A stretch of DNA of 64,000 nt from Exophiala sp. HKRS030 (Eukaryota; Ascomycota; Eurotiomycetes; Chaetothyriales; Herpotrichiellaceae), in NCBI GenBank assembly GCA_023897205.1, contig JAHWDD010000014.1, forward strand, positions 186,001-250,000, given 5' to 3'. This document shows, piece after piece, positions 35,143 to 47,112 of this stretch. Each line of letters opens with the position of its first letter. Positions within the stretch are counted from its first letter, which is position 1. A program made the translations under genes and the position numbers. A model generated the notes under the pieces. That model had not been told where the DNA came from. It ran no database searches and saw only the letters and a list, made by a program, of their open reading frames with translations.

Positions 35143-37035
35143 ATGGCTCCGTCCATTCTTTGGTCGCTATCCAGTCTCGTCTCTCCTGCTTTCACAAGAG
35201 CCTCAGTCTTCATATTCACCATGTTGTCTCTGCTGCAGCTTGCTTGTGCCTTGGCCCTGCCACCACTCTTTAATCAGGCTGCCGCAAATCCCTTCCCGAG
35301 GGTTGCGCAGCAATATGCGCCCGACTCTTTAGGTGCCGTGGCCAGTGAAAGTAGTATCTGCAGCAATATTGGTATCGACCTTCTTCGACAAGGTGGAAAT
35401 GCTGCGGATGCCGTGAGTACCAGTCTCCCGGTCCCTACAAGATATGACTGACAGAATTTCAGCTCGTTGGCACAGTCTTCTGCATAGGCGTTATCGGCTG
35501 CTATCATAGTGGGATTGGTGGCGGCGGGTTCATGCTTGTTCGTGGCTCCAATGGAAGCTATGAATTTATTGACTTCAGGGAAACTGCTCCTGCTGCCGCT
35601 TTTGAGGACATGTACAACAATAATACCAATGCTAGCATCTTTGGAGGGTTAGCTAGGTACGTTTTCCCGCAACAACACCAGGCAATCCCGCTGACCGTGA
35701 TCTAGCGGAGTGCCTGGAGAAGTTAGAGGACTGGCGCACTTACACGACAACTATGGCAAGCTTCCATGGAAGACGGTGATGGCAGGAGCCATCAAGACCG
35801 CAAGATATGGGTGGCCGGTGACTCAAGATCTCGTTCGCTACATGAAGTCGGCCAATGCATCCGCTCTTGTACCAAACTTCTTGGTTGATGACCCCAACTG
35901 GGCCATTGACTTCGCACCCAATGGGACGCTCGTGGGACTAGGTGACACCATCACGCGCAAGAGGTACGCCGACACGTTGGAGACCATCGCAAATAAAGGG
36001 CCAGATGCATTCTACAACGGCCCGATCGCAGAGGCGACCATTGCCGCATTGCAAGCACAAAACGGAACCATGACGGTCGAAGATTTGCAGAACTACACGG
36101 CAGCAATCCGACCTCCGGCGAACATCACGTATCGCGGTTATCGTATGTTCAGCTGTAGTGCTCCAAGCTCAGGAGAAGTGGCGTTATCTGTCATGAAGAC
36201 ATTGGAAGGATATACCGACTTTTACGCCAACGGCATGGTTAACCTCAGCACTCATAGGATGGACGAAGCCATCAGGTTTGGTTATGGCGAGAGAACAAAT
36301 CTGGGTGACCCATCTTTTGTGAAGAATATCTCGGCGTATCAGTCGGAGATGCTCAATGCACGGACGGCAGCCGAAATCAGGAGCAAGATCTCGGACTCTC
36401 ACACTCTGAATATCTCGGCTTATGATCCTTCGGGCATTGAGTCTCTGGAGACCCCAGGGACTTCCCATGTAGTGACCGCGGACGCTTCTGGACTTGCCAT
36501 CTCCTTGACGACCACCGTCAACTTGCTGTTTGGATCGAATCTCATGGTCCCCGAAACCGGCGTCATCATGAACAATGAGATGAACGATTTCTCCATTCCC
36601 GGTTCGTCAAATGCATTCGGGTATATACCGAGTCCGAGCAATTATATCCGCCCCGGCAAGAGACCCTTGTCATCGATATCGCCGGCCATCGTGGAGTTTC
36701 CCAACGGGACCTTGTATTATGTAACTGGAGCGGCGGGGGGGTCCAGAATCATCACGGCTACCATCCAGAATCTAATCCACGTCCTCGATCAGAACATGAC
36801 TGTTCCCGAGGCTCTCGCGCAGCCTCGACTCCATGACCAATTGATCCCGAACCAAGTCATGTTCGAGTATGCATACAACAATGAGACGGTTGATTTTATG
36901 AAAGCACGCGGGCACAATTGTACCTGGGTTGCACCCGGCCTATCCACCGCCCAAGGTCTCCGGCGGCTAGGGAATGGTACATTCGAAGCTGCTGGAGAAC
37001 CGCGCCAGATCAACAGCGGAGGCTATGCCATATAA
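35143..37035 (+). CDS. gamma-glutamyltranspeptidase, 597 aa, 3 exons
   Basis: Exons 35143-35412, 35463-35656 and 35706-37035. An N-terminal signal/anchor (ASVFIFTMLSLLQLACALAL) precedes the NTN-hydrolase domain: GNAADALVGTVFCIGV, GIGGGGFMLV and FRETAPAAA. The autoprocessing site is TPGTSHVVTAD, whose Thr becomes the N-terminal nucleophile of the small subunit. The glutathione-binding loop is SSISPAIV, followed by GAAGGSRIITATIQ. There are many N-x-S/T sites, so it is probably a secreted or vacuolar glycoprotein. It cleaves and transfers the gamma-glutamyl group of glutathione. The full family length is retained. Confidence 0.95.
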
Positions 37036-38343
37036 TTGAGTTGTATGCTGGCGATATTGTGGCCGATTGGCGGCCATGGTAGGCGAGAATAGGCTCCATG
37101 ATACGCATATACCAGTCATATGATGTATAGTCACGAGATTTACGATGCAATGACAGTTTGGACGTGTAGCTCTTCTGAACGTGAGGACTACCAGTATAAT
37201 ATGGGTTGTGGGCCAAAAGCATCTCGTTGCTGCTGTAGAAATACTGCATTTTGCAAAGGCACAGTATGGTCAAACTAGAGCTCATCTTCGTAATCATGCT
37301 CCGTTGTCGTGTCGATCGTTTCTGGCCTTTCAGTGGAATACAGACTCGTAAGTTCTATGATCAAAAATGAAGCTAATGAGGAAGAAACCCTTGGTGCCCC
37401 GTGGACTGATGAGGAATACAAATACGGCCGGTCCATCTTGCAACCATGCCAGGTGTTATAGATAGATTGTCGAACACGCGAGCGGTACCTTATCTCAAAC
37501 ACACTACCAGTACGGAGTCAACGAGTATGGAGTAATACTCGTGTAGTAGTCTGTGTTTTCCCCCTGTTCCTCGGAAGGTCCATGGCCCACGATCTCCAAA
37601 GGGGGAAAACCTCCACATTGTTGAGCAGCACCAATCATGGTTCTCGCCCTCTTGATGCACAAGTTTTATGATGAGGTGCATAGTGGCCAAGACCATCTTC
37701 TTCAGTACCATCAAACTCTTCTAGAATATCCCTTTCAAGATAGCCATCGCACCAGACCAGCCCAAGATCGGTCCGGCTATATCGCTCTGCAAAAGTCCGC
37801 CTTCACCGCTCCTCAAGAAGTGCATCTTCTGTCAGCAAGAGCTAAGACACAAAACAAGGCGGATCATCCCACGATGATCTTGGTGGGAAACCCATGCACA
37901 CCCGGCAGTCCCCCATGCCGAACAGGCTGCTCAAAGTGGGGTTTGGCTTCAACCGAAGCGAAAGCGCGTCCTTGAGCCCGAAGGCCATAAAGAAAACGGG
38001 CCATTGATCTTAAATCCGCTTCTTTTTTTTCGAGAAGTAAATAGCACGCCTTCCATCGAACTCGCAGAGGGGTCTTCGTCCTTTTTCTTTCATCCCAAAA
38101 AAAGCAGACGAGTTCGATATCTCGAGGAGCAGATCATTTTTAAACGTCCGACAGCTTACCTGGCACGATCCGCCATACGCGAGCTGAGGTCGACACACTT
38201 GACTCCCCTTGGTGGCTGACTACCTGGCATTTAGCGTGTTGTCAAAAGTACCGCCAGAGCACAAACCCTCGCGATAATAAAGTGGTATGCACACTGTTCA
38301 CTCCGTACCACGAGGCTGTTTTTATGATTAGACGGCTGATAAG
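37036..38343. other. intergenic, no gene recognised (1.3 kb)
   Basis: Contains a small inverted repeat GATCATC-ccac-GATGATC at 37862-37879 and ACTCCGTAC at 38300-38308. A 112-codon frame (37637-37975 +) has no family resemblance and was not called. Confidence 0.5.
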
Positions 38344-40048
38344 ATGTCATGTTGGAAGAATCCTATGGCGGCTTCGCAATCGCCAGGAGAACCCCCAGTG
38401 GACTCGGCAGACACTGAACATGAAGAAAAGCAGACACCAAATTCGACTCTTTCCACAGATGCAGACGGCACTTCAATATCCGACAAATCCGACAAAGAGG
38501 TCGATGTTCGAATAGATCCCGATGTCGAGCGTGGAATCCCCATTATCAACACCACCGATGATATCGACGAGGAGAAACAACCCGATGCGACGGCCACTGA
38601 GCGTGACCCCAACGTCGTCGACTGGGACGGTCCCAACGATCCCGAGAAGGCCTTGAACTGGCCCAACAAGATGAAATGGGGCAACGTGGCTGTCATTTCC
38701 TCCGTCACGTTCTTGACCCCTCTGGCCTCTTCGATGGTGGCACCGGCGGTCCCCCTGGTCATGAAGGAGTTCCATGCCACCGACGGCACGATCGCGAGTT
38801 TCATCGTCTCGATCTACGTCCTGGGCTATGCCATCGGCCCTCTCTTTCTGGCTCCCATGTCGGAGGTCTATGGAAGGTTACCGGTCTACCATAGTTGCAA
38901 CTTCCTGTTCGTGGTATGGAGTCTGGCCTGTGCCCTGGCGCCGAACATCGGCGGTCTCTTGGTCTTTCGACTCTTGGCCGGCATCGCGGGTAGTTGCCCC
39001 ATCACCATCGGTGGAGGTTCGATCGCAGATCTCATACCACAGGAAAAGCGAGGTGCTGCGATGGCACTGTTTGCCATGGGACCTATCCTCGGCCCTGTCA
39101 TCGGCCCTGTCGCAGGTGGCTATCTTGCGGAGGCAGCAGGTTGGCGGTGGGTGTTTTGGCTGATCACTATCGCCGTACGTATCTCAGATCCCGCTGAACT
39201 GTACCTTTTACTGACAGAATGATTTCAAGGGCGGAGTCGCTCTCGGATTCTCACTCCTGTTCTTACGAGAGACGTACGAGCCGATCCTCCTCGAGAAGCG
39301 AACGAAGCGACTGCGCAAGGAGACAGGGAACCCCGACCTACGATCGAAACTCGACAAGCAAATCCCGACCAGAGAATACTTCTTGCGCGCCATCGTCCGC
39401 CCGAGCAAGATGCTTCTGCTGTCCCCGATCGTCCTCTCGCTGTCGATCTACATGGCCGTCGTCTACGGCTACCTCTATCTGTTGTTCACCACCCTCACCA
39501 TGGTCTTCGAAGGCACCTACCATTTCAGCCAGGGTGCCGTGGGTTTGGCCTTTCTGGGCATCGGGATCGGCTCCCTGTTTGGCCTGGTCATATTCGGTGC
39601 CCTGTCCGATCGCACCGTCAAGAGATTGGCGGCCAAGGGGGAGATGAAGCCGGAGTACCGCCTACCCCCTCTCATTCCCGGGAGCTTGATCATCCCCGTC
39701 GGCTTGTTCTGGTACGGGTGGTCCGCGCACGCCGCCATCCACTGGATCATGCCCATCATCGGCACGCTCTTCGTCGGCTTGGGCCTCATGGCCACCTTCA
39801 TGCCCATCCAGACCTACCTCGTCGACGCGTACCACCTCCACGCCGCCTCGGCTCTCGCCGCGAGTACCGTCATCAGGAGCTTCGTCGGGGCTTTCTTACC
39901 TCTGGCTGGACCCGAAATGTACAAACAGCTGGGTTTGGGCTGGGGCAATTCGTTGCTCGCATTCATTGCGCTGGCCTTGTCGCCGGTGAGTTGGATTCTG
40001 TACAGATATGGAGAGAAGATTCGCAAGGCAGAACGGGTTGATTTTTGA
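38344..40048 (+). CDS. MFS drug:H+ antiporter-1 family transporter, 549 aa, 2 exons
   Basis: Exons 38344-39174 and 39230-40048. An acidic/Thr-rich cytosolic N-terminus is followed by DWDGPNDPEKALNWPNKMKW, the standard lead-in of fungal DHA1 transporters. TM1 carries PLASSMVAPAVPLV. The A-motif-like segment is MSEVYGRLPVYHSCN, and the antiporter motif C is MGPILGPVIGPVAGGYLAE. Twelve helices are expected, with a charged central loop (LEKRTKRLRKETGNPDLRSK). The family exports antifungals, toxins or polyamines; the substrate is not predictable. The ATG at 38365 is an alternative start. There is no adjacent biosynthetic cluster. Confidence 0.92.
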
Positions 40049-40750
40049 AATTTCAACTCTTTTTTTTAGTTTTCCCGCAAAGGGGATTTGTTTGGATCTT
40101 GTAGGAAAAAAAATCTGGGGAAATGGAAGGCATTTCGAGCATTTCAGCATTTGACTGAACATCTAGCGGCGTTACCACCATAGAAAATCGGCAATTCAAG
40201 GGCTGATATGAAGAGAGCAAGGATCAAATATGGATCAAATATAGGCATATAATGCTTGGCAAAGATATACACGCATAGCAGCTGACTTTGACGAGTACCT
40301 CCGTATACTGTAGTGCATTTCCGACGCACGAATCACTCCCACCCCGTCAAGTGAGAATTGACGGTATTACTCCGTAGACTGTGAATTGGCTTGTCATCTC
40401 CCACGCTTTCTCACGATTTCCAAAAAAGAAGTTGTCCGTCCATTGGTCAAATTTCGATTGGGCTGATCCTTTTCTTCCGGTGTATATACGTGGCACGACT
40501 TATCATCGACAACGGTTTGGGCGTGGCTCCTCTGAGGGTCCCTCAAGGCATTAATAAAACACATCAAGGCCTCTCCTCCCCATTTTGCCCCTCCCTCATC
40601 CATACCTCTCTTGTCTCGCGCGGTTAGATATAAGACGAATATCAAACCCTTCAAAACACGCCTCGATTGTCGCCTCTCTTTCCCGACCAAAACTTACTTC
40701 GAAATCTCTCACTTTGTCAAATTTCGCATCTCAAAAACCTCGGGAAAATC
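40049..40750. other. intergenic upstream of the microprotein (702 bp)
   Basis: TACTCCGTA occurs at 40368-40376. A CT/CA-rich stretch just before 40751 looks like the leader of a well-expressed gene. Confidence 0.5.
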
Positions 40751-41023
40751 ATGAGCGGTCACAGTTCCTGTCCCAAATGTGGGGGTAAAATCCAGGCGGG
40801 CGGTAAGACTTGCAATTCATGCGGAGCGGTGAGTCCGAGCCTCCCATTTCTTCGCACCTTATGAGGAACATCGTTTGCGACAAATGGGCGATACAAGTCA
40901 GAACTGCCACGATCTGGATGATCGATGGTGGTAGCATAGGAAACAACCCTCATATAAACTACACGAAAAGCCCGCGTTTGCTAATATGACATGTTTTGCG
41001 TTTTCTAGAGTTGTCCTCGTTGA
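40751..41023 (+). CDS. 30-residue zinc-ribbon-like microprotein, 2 exons
   Basis: Exon 40751-40828 encodes MSGHSSCPKCGGKIQAGGKT then CNSCGA. A 180-bp intron (GTGAGT donor, CTAAT branch, TTCTAG acceptor) is followed by exon 41009-41023 encoding SCPR and a TGA. Two CxxC knuckles (CPKC and CNSC) are spaced as in a minimal zinc ribbon, and a fifth Cys comes from exon 2. Very short Gly/Cys proteins with this layout occur in ascomycetes, so I consider it a real gene despite its size. Role unknown. Zinc binding is inference. Exon 1 read through its intron would end differently, so the splice decides the C-terminus. Confidence 0.75.
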
Positions 41024-41326
41024 GACAGAGAGCGTCCTTCGAAAGGCCCAGAATGATAAACAGAATGAGATTTCATGTGGATGTTGAAAAAGGCTCGGGG
41101 ATTAGCAGACTGGTTAATTGCTCAGGATCGTTGAGACACATGATGTTGACATTGCAACAATGGTAGTCAATATACCTATTCTATGAGGTTATGCACCTCG
41201 CTTACCTAACTGTCTACCATGTTCTTCTCTCTCAAGTCTACTCCGTCCCAAGTCTTTGTCACTCATGAACAGTCTCTCTTCCTACCTATGGCCGCGGGCA
41301 TGCCTTTGATCATTCCATACACAGCT
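41024..41326. other. convergent intergenic (303 bp)
   Basis: 3' regions of the microprotein and the thioesterase. No gene was seen. Confidence 0.6.
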
Positions 41327-42079
41327 TCATGCCGGAATGACCCGTTCCAAAAACGTCAACAAGTCCCTCAACTCGGCAGCGTTCGTTGAGTGACCCATTC
41401 CCTCGTATAAATGTTCCTCGATACGATCTTGACCTACCAAGCGAGACAATTCCTCCTTTCCTTGCAGATACAGTCTCTTCGGGACCAGCATGTCTCTCGT
41501 CCCATGTACGTAGAACCACCTCCTTTTGTCTGTTCCTTCTGGGCTTGCAGCGGGTCTTTCTTGCTGCAACGCTTGGATCCTGTCTTTCAGCGGCAGGTAA
41601 CCACTCAAACAAACAAGTCCGGCCACGTCGTGCCTGAGTCGTCCCACCAGACTCCATACCAGGCTGACAGCACAGCCTTGACTGAACCCACCGACGAGGA
41701 TTCTCTCCGGCGGAGTTCCACCCTTCAACTCTTCTTCAACGAGTTTGTCAACAATGTCCACGCTCTTCATTATACCTTCTTCGTCGTCGGGTTCACCTTC
41801 CTCGTCTTCCTCGTGGCCCGGGATACGTGGTTTCATTGCGTTAGGTAGAGCTTTGGGCAGGTACCACGCTCTTGCCATTGCTTCATGGTTGTGATCCGCG
41901 TTCGGCAGGATCCACTTCAAATAAGGCATCTTTTGGTAGAACTGGAACTGTTGCGCCAGACCCAACGGAAGGCCCTCTGCCTCGTCATCGTAGCCATGAA
42001 GGAATATCAACGTTGCGGGCCGACCGGAAGACGAGTCCACCGCAGTCGGCGGGAGGATGTACGGAGCTTTGGCAGACAT
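41327..42079 (-). CDS. acyl-protein thioesterase / carboxylesterase (Apt1 family), 250 aa
   Basis: Intronless, from ATG 42079 (a GTG extension was ignored). Alpha/beta hydrolase: FLHGYDDEA (oxyanion region), LPNADHNHEAMARAWY, the nucleophile elbow GGFSQGCAVSL, the acid in VHGTRDMLVP and the catalytic His in GMGHSTNAAE. An acidic insert, EEDEEGEPDDEEG, sits before the nucleophile. Family members remove palmitoyl groups from proteins such as G-alpha and Ras or hydrolyse lysophospholipids in the cytosol. It is divergent from DIS3 across 370 bp. Confidence 0.92.
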   Translation of the reverse strand: MSAKAPYILPPTAVDSSSGRPATLIFLHGYDDEAEGLPLGLAQQFQFYQKMPYLKWILPNADHNHEAMARAWYLPKALPNAMKPRIPGHEEDEEGEPDDEEGIMKSVDIVDKLVEEELKGGTPPERILVGGFSQGCAVSLVWSLVGRLRHDVAGLVCLSGYLPLKDRIQALQQERPAASPEGTDKRRWFYVHGTRDMLVPKRLYLQGKEELSRLVGQDRIEEHLYEGMGHSTNAAELRDLLTFLERVIPA

Positions 42080-42449
42080 GATGGTCGATTCCAGAGCCGA
42101 CACTTTGAAAGGCTGCCCGTTACGATCAGACGGGCATCTCCTTCCTAACTAGCCGGGAGTTGTGTTGTGGACTGCTATGCCACACAAGACATGCTAGCAG
42201 TATCCTGAATACTTGCCATCTACGAAGGGATTATTCTTTGCGTACCGAGGGAAGGGCCTTGGAGAATGACCCTCCAGTAGAATGCGCGTTGTCGTCTTGA
42301 GATCCGCCGTTTGACATGATCCACCGTACTTCACGCGCAAGTAACTCCGCAGGTGGGGACGACGCACTTTTTTGGTTCAGTCTCGACATGCGCTCGCTCA
42401 CCGTCGACATAATCGAAGAGTGCAAAGCATTGCGACTCCTTCGTTCAAG
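42080..42449. other. bidirectional promoter APT1 / DIS3, with a possible antisense micro-ORF
   Basis: A 59-codon minus-strand frame (42410-42231, MSTVSERMSRLNQKSASSPP...) starts with a true ATG 40 bp from the DIS3 start. It may be a small gene or chance; not called as CDS. Confidence 0.4.
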
Positions 42450-45400
42450 ATGAAGAGTCTCAAGCGTGGACTTGCTGCTGACGCAAATGCTGCCAACATT
42501 GCCAGTAAAGTCTACATTCGGTCAACGAGGAGTGGCCGAGTCCAGAAAATTGTCAGAGAACAATACTTGCGGACTGACATTCCTTGTTCGTCCCAGCTAT
42601 GCTCTGCCTGCGCTGCAACCGCGGTGTCAGACGCAAGTGGACTGGGTGAGTTGGAAGATGCTGTGGACGAGTTTTGCATTGGCTGACCTTGACCAAAGTT
42701 CCTAAATTCATCCTCTCGAAACGACCGGTCGGAACCAAGGCCTTTCCAAATGGCCACTACCTGATGCCTGACACCAACGTGCTTCTCAGTGGCATGGATC
42801 TCTTCGAAGATACGGCTCACTTTCACGACGTCATCGTCTTGCAGACCGTCCTCGAAGAGCTCAAAAACCGGAGCCTGCCTCTGTACAATAGATTGATGGC
42901 GTTGACACGGAGCGAGGAGAAGCGCTTCTATCTGTTTTTCAACGAGTTCAGGTCGGAAACAGCAGTCCGTCGGACCGAAGGAGAGACGATCAATGACAGA
43001 AACGACCGTGCTGTGAGGATGGCTGCCTCTTGGTACACTAGCCATTTGGCCAAAGTGACGAAGAAGCCACCTACGATTGTGATGCTCACCAACGACCAGG
43101 ACAACAGAAGGAAAACGAAAAAGGAAGCATTGGTCGCGTTGTCTCTGCGGGAGTACGTTGAAGGACTCGACGATGCAGACCGCTTACTCGACATGGTTAG
43201 CCAAAGTGCCGACAGCCAGGAAGCTCGTCTGGCCCAGGGGGACTTGTTCTATCCAGAATATTATTCCATGTCGAGGATGGCCACGGGTATCAAAGCAGGC
43301 ACACTGCATCAGGGTGTGTTCAATGTCTCGCCATACAACTATCTCGAAGGCACGGTCAAAGTGCCCGCATTTGACAAGCCACTCCTGATCCTGGGCAGAG
43401 AAAGCAGCAACAGGTCCATATCGGGCGATGTGGTTGTCGTTGAAGTCCTTCCGAAAGAGCAGTGGAAAGCTCCTTCGACCCAGATCCTCGACGAAGAGGC
43501 ACTCAACCAGAACGACAACCCCGAGGACGAAGAACAAGAAGAAAGCGTTGTTACCGAGAATGAACGCCGAGCCTTGCAGGAAGAGGTTAGGAGGGCCCAT
43601 ACAGCCAGCGCAGAGTCCCGAGCACAACCTACCTGTCGAGTGGTTGGAGTGATGAAGCGCAATTGGCGACAGCTGGTCGGAACTATTGACGCAGCATCTG
43701 GGACTGCCTCGGGCACCCGACAGACCACCGTGTTCCTGGTACCGATGGACAAACGCATCCCCAAAATCCGTATTCGGACAAGACAAGTTGATGATCTTGT
43801 CGGGAAGAGAATTGTCGCAGCTATTGATTCATGGAATAGAGATACGAGATACCCTATCGGTCACTACATTCGGTCTCTGGGTGAATTGGAGACGAAAGAG
43901 GCCGAAACCGAAGCACTCCTTCTCGAGTATGATGTTCAGTACAGGCCATTCCCCAAAGCTGTACTGGATTGTCTTCCGGCTGAAGGGCATGACTGGAAAG
44001 TCCCAGCTGATCAAGGCCACCCGGGTTGGAAAGGGCGGCAGGATCTCCGGCATCTGCTTGTTTGCTCGATCGACCCACCTGGCTGTCAAGACATTGACGA
44101 TGCTCTACATGCCAGAAAGCTTCCCAACGGCAATTTTGAAGTTGGAGTCCACATCGCAGATGTGTCACATTTTGTGAAGCCCAACAATGCCATGGACGCT
44201 GAGGCTTCTTCCCGCGGAACCACTGTATACCTGGTCGACAAGAGAATCGACATGTTGCCAATGCTTCTCGGAACAGATCTCTGCTCCCTCAAGCCATATG
44301 TCGAGAGATACGCATTCTCTACCTTGTGGGAACTCACACCAGATGCCGAGATTGTGTCATCATCTTTCACCAAATCTGTCATTTTGTCCAAGGAAGGCTT
44401 TTCTTATGAGCAGGCACAGAAAAGAATCGACGATCCATCTGCCACCGATGAGCTTACGCAAGGTATGAGGGCACTTCTGTCCCTTTCCCAAAAGCTTCGC
44501 CAGAAGCGAATGGACGCTGGAGCGTTGAACCTCTCCAGCCCGGAAGTCAGGATCGAAGCCGATAGCGAATCATCGGATTCGTTGGCTGATGTCAAGACAA
44601 AAGCACACCTTGCCACGAATTCTTTGGTCGAAGAATTCATGCTTCTCGCTAACATCACCGTGGCCAAGAAAATCCAGACTGTCTTTCCCCAAACTGCTTT
44701 GCTTCGACGACATGCGACTCCCCCTGCTTCCAATTTCACGGATCTCGGTGAACAACTAAAACGAATGCGGGGATTTGAACTTGACGTGTCGAGTTCCAAG
44801 GCACTGGCTGATTCATTGGACAAATGCATCGACCCCCAGCACCCGTTCTTTAACACCCTGATCCGAATCATGGCCACACGCTGTATGACATCAGCGGAAT
44901 ACTTTTGCAGTGGCTCTCATGCTGAGCCGGAGTACCGACACTATGGACTCGCTAGCGAAATCTACACTCACTTCACTAGCCCGATTCGACGGTATGCTGA
45001 TCTTCTTGCTCACCGCCAGCTTGCCTATGCGATCGGTTATACTGGCGAGGGCAGTGATATTGTCGATGAGGGGCTTCGGAACAAGGGCAAGCTGGAGAGG
45101 GTGTGTCAAAACCTGAATTTCAGGCACAGAAATGCTCAAATGGCAGGCAGAGCAAGCATTGAATATTATGTGGGACAGGCACTTAAAGCACGCGCAGAGA
45201 AGACACCTGATGCCGCTATCAACGTTGACGGTTATGTCATGCGTGTCTTTGAGAATGGAATAGTTGTCTTCGTGCCCCAGTTTGGCATTGAAGGACTGGT
45301 TCGCCTTGAAGATTTTGAGATGAGGTCTGAAGAAGACTCGCGAAGGGAGAGCAAGTTTGATGCCGACAACTACAGCCTAACAGTTTTCGAAAAAGGAAGA

Positions 45401-45523
45401 GAGGAGGTATCGGTCACTGTTGAGTTGTTTCAGCAGCTCAAAGTCAGGGTCAGTTCTGAGGAGAAGGGCGGTGCTAGAGAAAAGGGCAAGAGAAGGGTCA
45501 GGATCATTGTGTTGTCTACCTAG
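42450..45523 (+). CDS. DIS3: exosome exoribonuclease/endonuclease Dis3 (Rrp44), 1006 aa, 2 exons
   Basis: Exons 42450-42645 and 42699-45523. The N-terminal CR3 motif is the three-Cys cluster in YLRTDIPCSSQLCSAC. The PIN domain follows, with MPDTNVLLSGMDLF and its acidic residues. Two cold-shock domains precede the RNB core (SIDPPGCQDIDDALHARKL, about residues 520-535), which holds the catalytic aspartates, with YHYGLASEIYTHFTSPIRRYADL-type elements downstream. A C-terminal S1 domain (DGYVMRVFENGIVVFVPQFG) completes it. Dis3 is the processive 3'-5' nuclease of the RNA exosome, nuclear and cytoplasmic. Length matches the family. Confidence 0.96.
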
Positions 45524-45857
45524 ATGACGCGAAATTCTCTCGGAATTTAAGTAGTGCTCCCCAGATGCCCTCAGGATATCCTGGACAAGGATGTGACAAA
45601 TGTAATGATCATGTTGTACCTGATTTCAACACAGCCCCACGTCTCGAGGCTTTACGCTTTTATGGTAGTACTTCGTGGTTGAAAATGTAGGAGAGTCGTT
45701 GCAGTCACAACGAGCGCTCGCCAAGACTTTACATACCTTGGCTCTGAATAGAAGGTACAAGGCTAGATCCGTGACTTTTTTTAAATATATATATACTCAT
45801 CAACGAACTACAACCAAGTTTACATGTCGCGTGGGTGTCGAATATTAGACAGCCAAG
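45524..45857. other. intergenic DIS3 to TRM8 (334 bp)
   Basis: 3' UTR and promoter sequence only; TTTTTTTAAATATATATATA lies near 45776-45796. Confidence 0.6.
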
Positions 45858-46846
45858 ATGACAGGCCCTCCAAATAAACGTCAAAAACGAGAAGATTACA
45901 AAAAGGCCCAGGCCAGTATCCAGGATGGCAATGTTGCGTTGCCCAAGAAGAAATTCTATCGTCAACGAGCACATGCCAACCCGTTTTCCGACCATCTTTT
46001 GGCATAGTGAGTTTCCAGTCGAGGGTTTTCTTTTTTCAAGTGAGGGTTTTGAAGAACTCTGAACTAAACTCTCATCTTAGTCCTGTCAGTCCACAGGAGT
46101 TGGACTGGACCAGCCATTATCCAGCCTTTGCGCAGCTTGACCATGCGAACGGGACTGTATCCCGCATGACACATGAGGTCGAAATTGCCGACATTGGTTG
46201 CGGGTTCGGTGGCTTGATAGTCGCACTATCAAGATTATTTCCCGAGACGTTGATGCTTGGTATATATCGCCTTTCCGAGAAGCACTGCACGACAACAAGA
46301 GGCTGACTGTTTAAAAAAAAAACAGGGATGGAGCTTCGGGCACAAGTTCTGGACTATGTCATCGGCCGTGTTGCTGCCCTCCGAGCTCAGAACCAGTCGA
46401 CAGAGACCCAACATTCTCCTTACCAAAACATTTCTGCACTTCGCACGAATACGATGAAGTTTCTCCCCAACTACTTCCGCCAAGGCCAATTGTCAAAGAT
46501 CTTCCTGTGCTTTCCCGATCCGCATTTCAAGCAGAGAAAGCACAAGGCTCGAATTGTCTCGGCGCAGCTCAATGCCGAGTACGCGTTTGTCACGAAGCCC
46601 GGTGGCATGGTTTACACCATCACCGACGTCGAGGAACTGCACCAGTGGATGGCCAAGCATTTTGAAGGCGACGAAGCCGGTGATGCCAGAGAACTGTGGG
46701 AGAGGGTGCCGGACACGGACTTGCACGAGGACCCTTGTGTCAAGGTCATGAGTGAAGAGACCGAAGAATCAAAGAAGGTGACCAGGAATGGTGGAAAGAA
46801 GTTCATTGCCGTCTTTAGGAGGAAACCTAACCCTGAATGGCCGTGA
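45858..46846 (+). CDS. TRM8: tRNA (guanine46-N7)-methyltransferase catalytic subunit, 282 aa, 3 exons
   Basis: Exons 45858-46006, 46081-46259 and 46326-46846. The protein starts MTGPPNKRQKREDYKK; HANPFSDHLLAYPVSPQELD crosses the first junction. The SAM-binding motif I is VEIADIGCGFGGLIVALS. KFLPNYFRQGQLSKIFLCFP continues into DPHFKQRKHKARIV, the catalytic PDPHFK segment. With Trm82 it makes m7G46 in tRNA. Splicing places LMLGMELR at the second junction, as in orthologues. Length is normal. Confidence 0.95.
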
Positions 46847-47112
46847 AAACAATTTCTACGAGACTCGGGACACGTCCAGAAAGAAAGAAATTCCGAGCAC
46901 GACTTGACGAGACTTCACGAATCTCAGCAATACGCGATGTGATCGATACCATGAGCACGCAGAGAAACGCACCAAGCCTCTGCGCAGATTTTATTCGCAC
47001 CTAACCGAGGGGTCCCAAGTATTGCTCTTTCAGTCCGTGGCAAGCCATTGATAAATGTATTGAATCTTGCTGAGATGGACATGGTCTTCCCCTTGGCTGG
47101 AGCACATCCTGT

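Noticed and set aside
37637..37975. 112-codon frame and nearby inverted repeat (37862-37879)
   Set aside because: No resemblance to a protein or a known RNA; the hairpin arms are only 7 bp.
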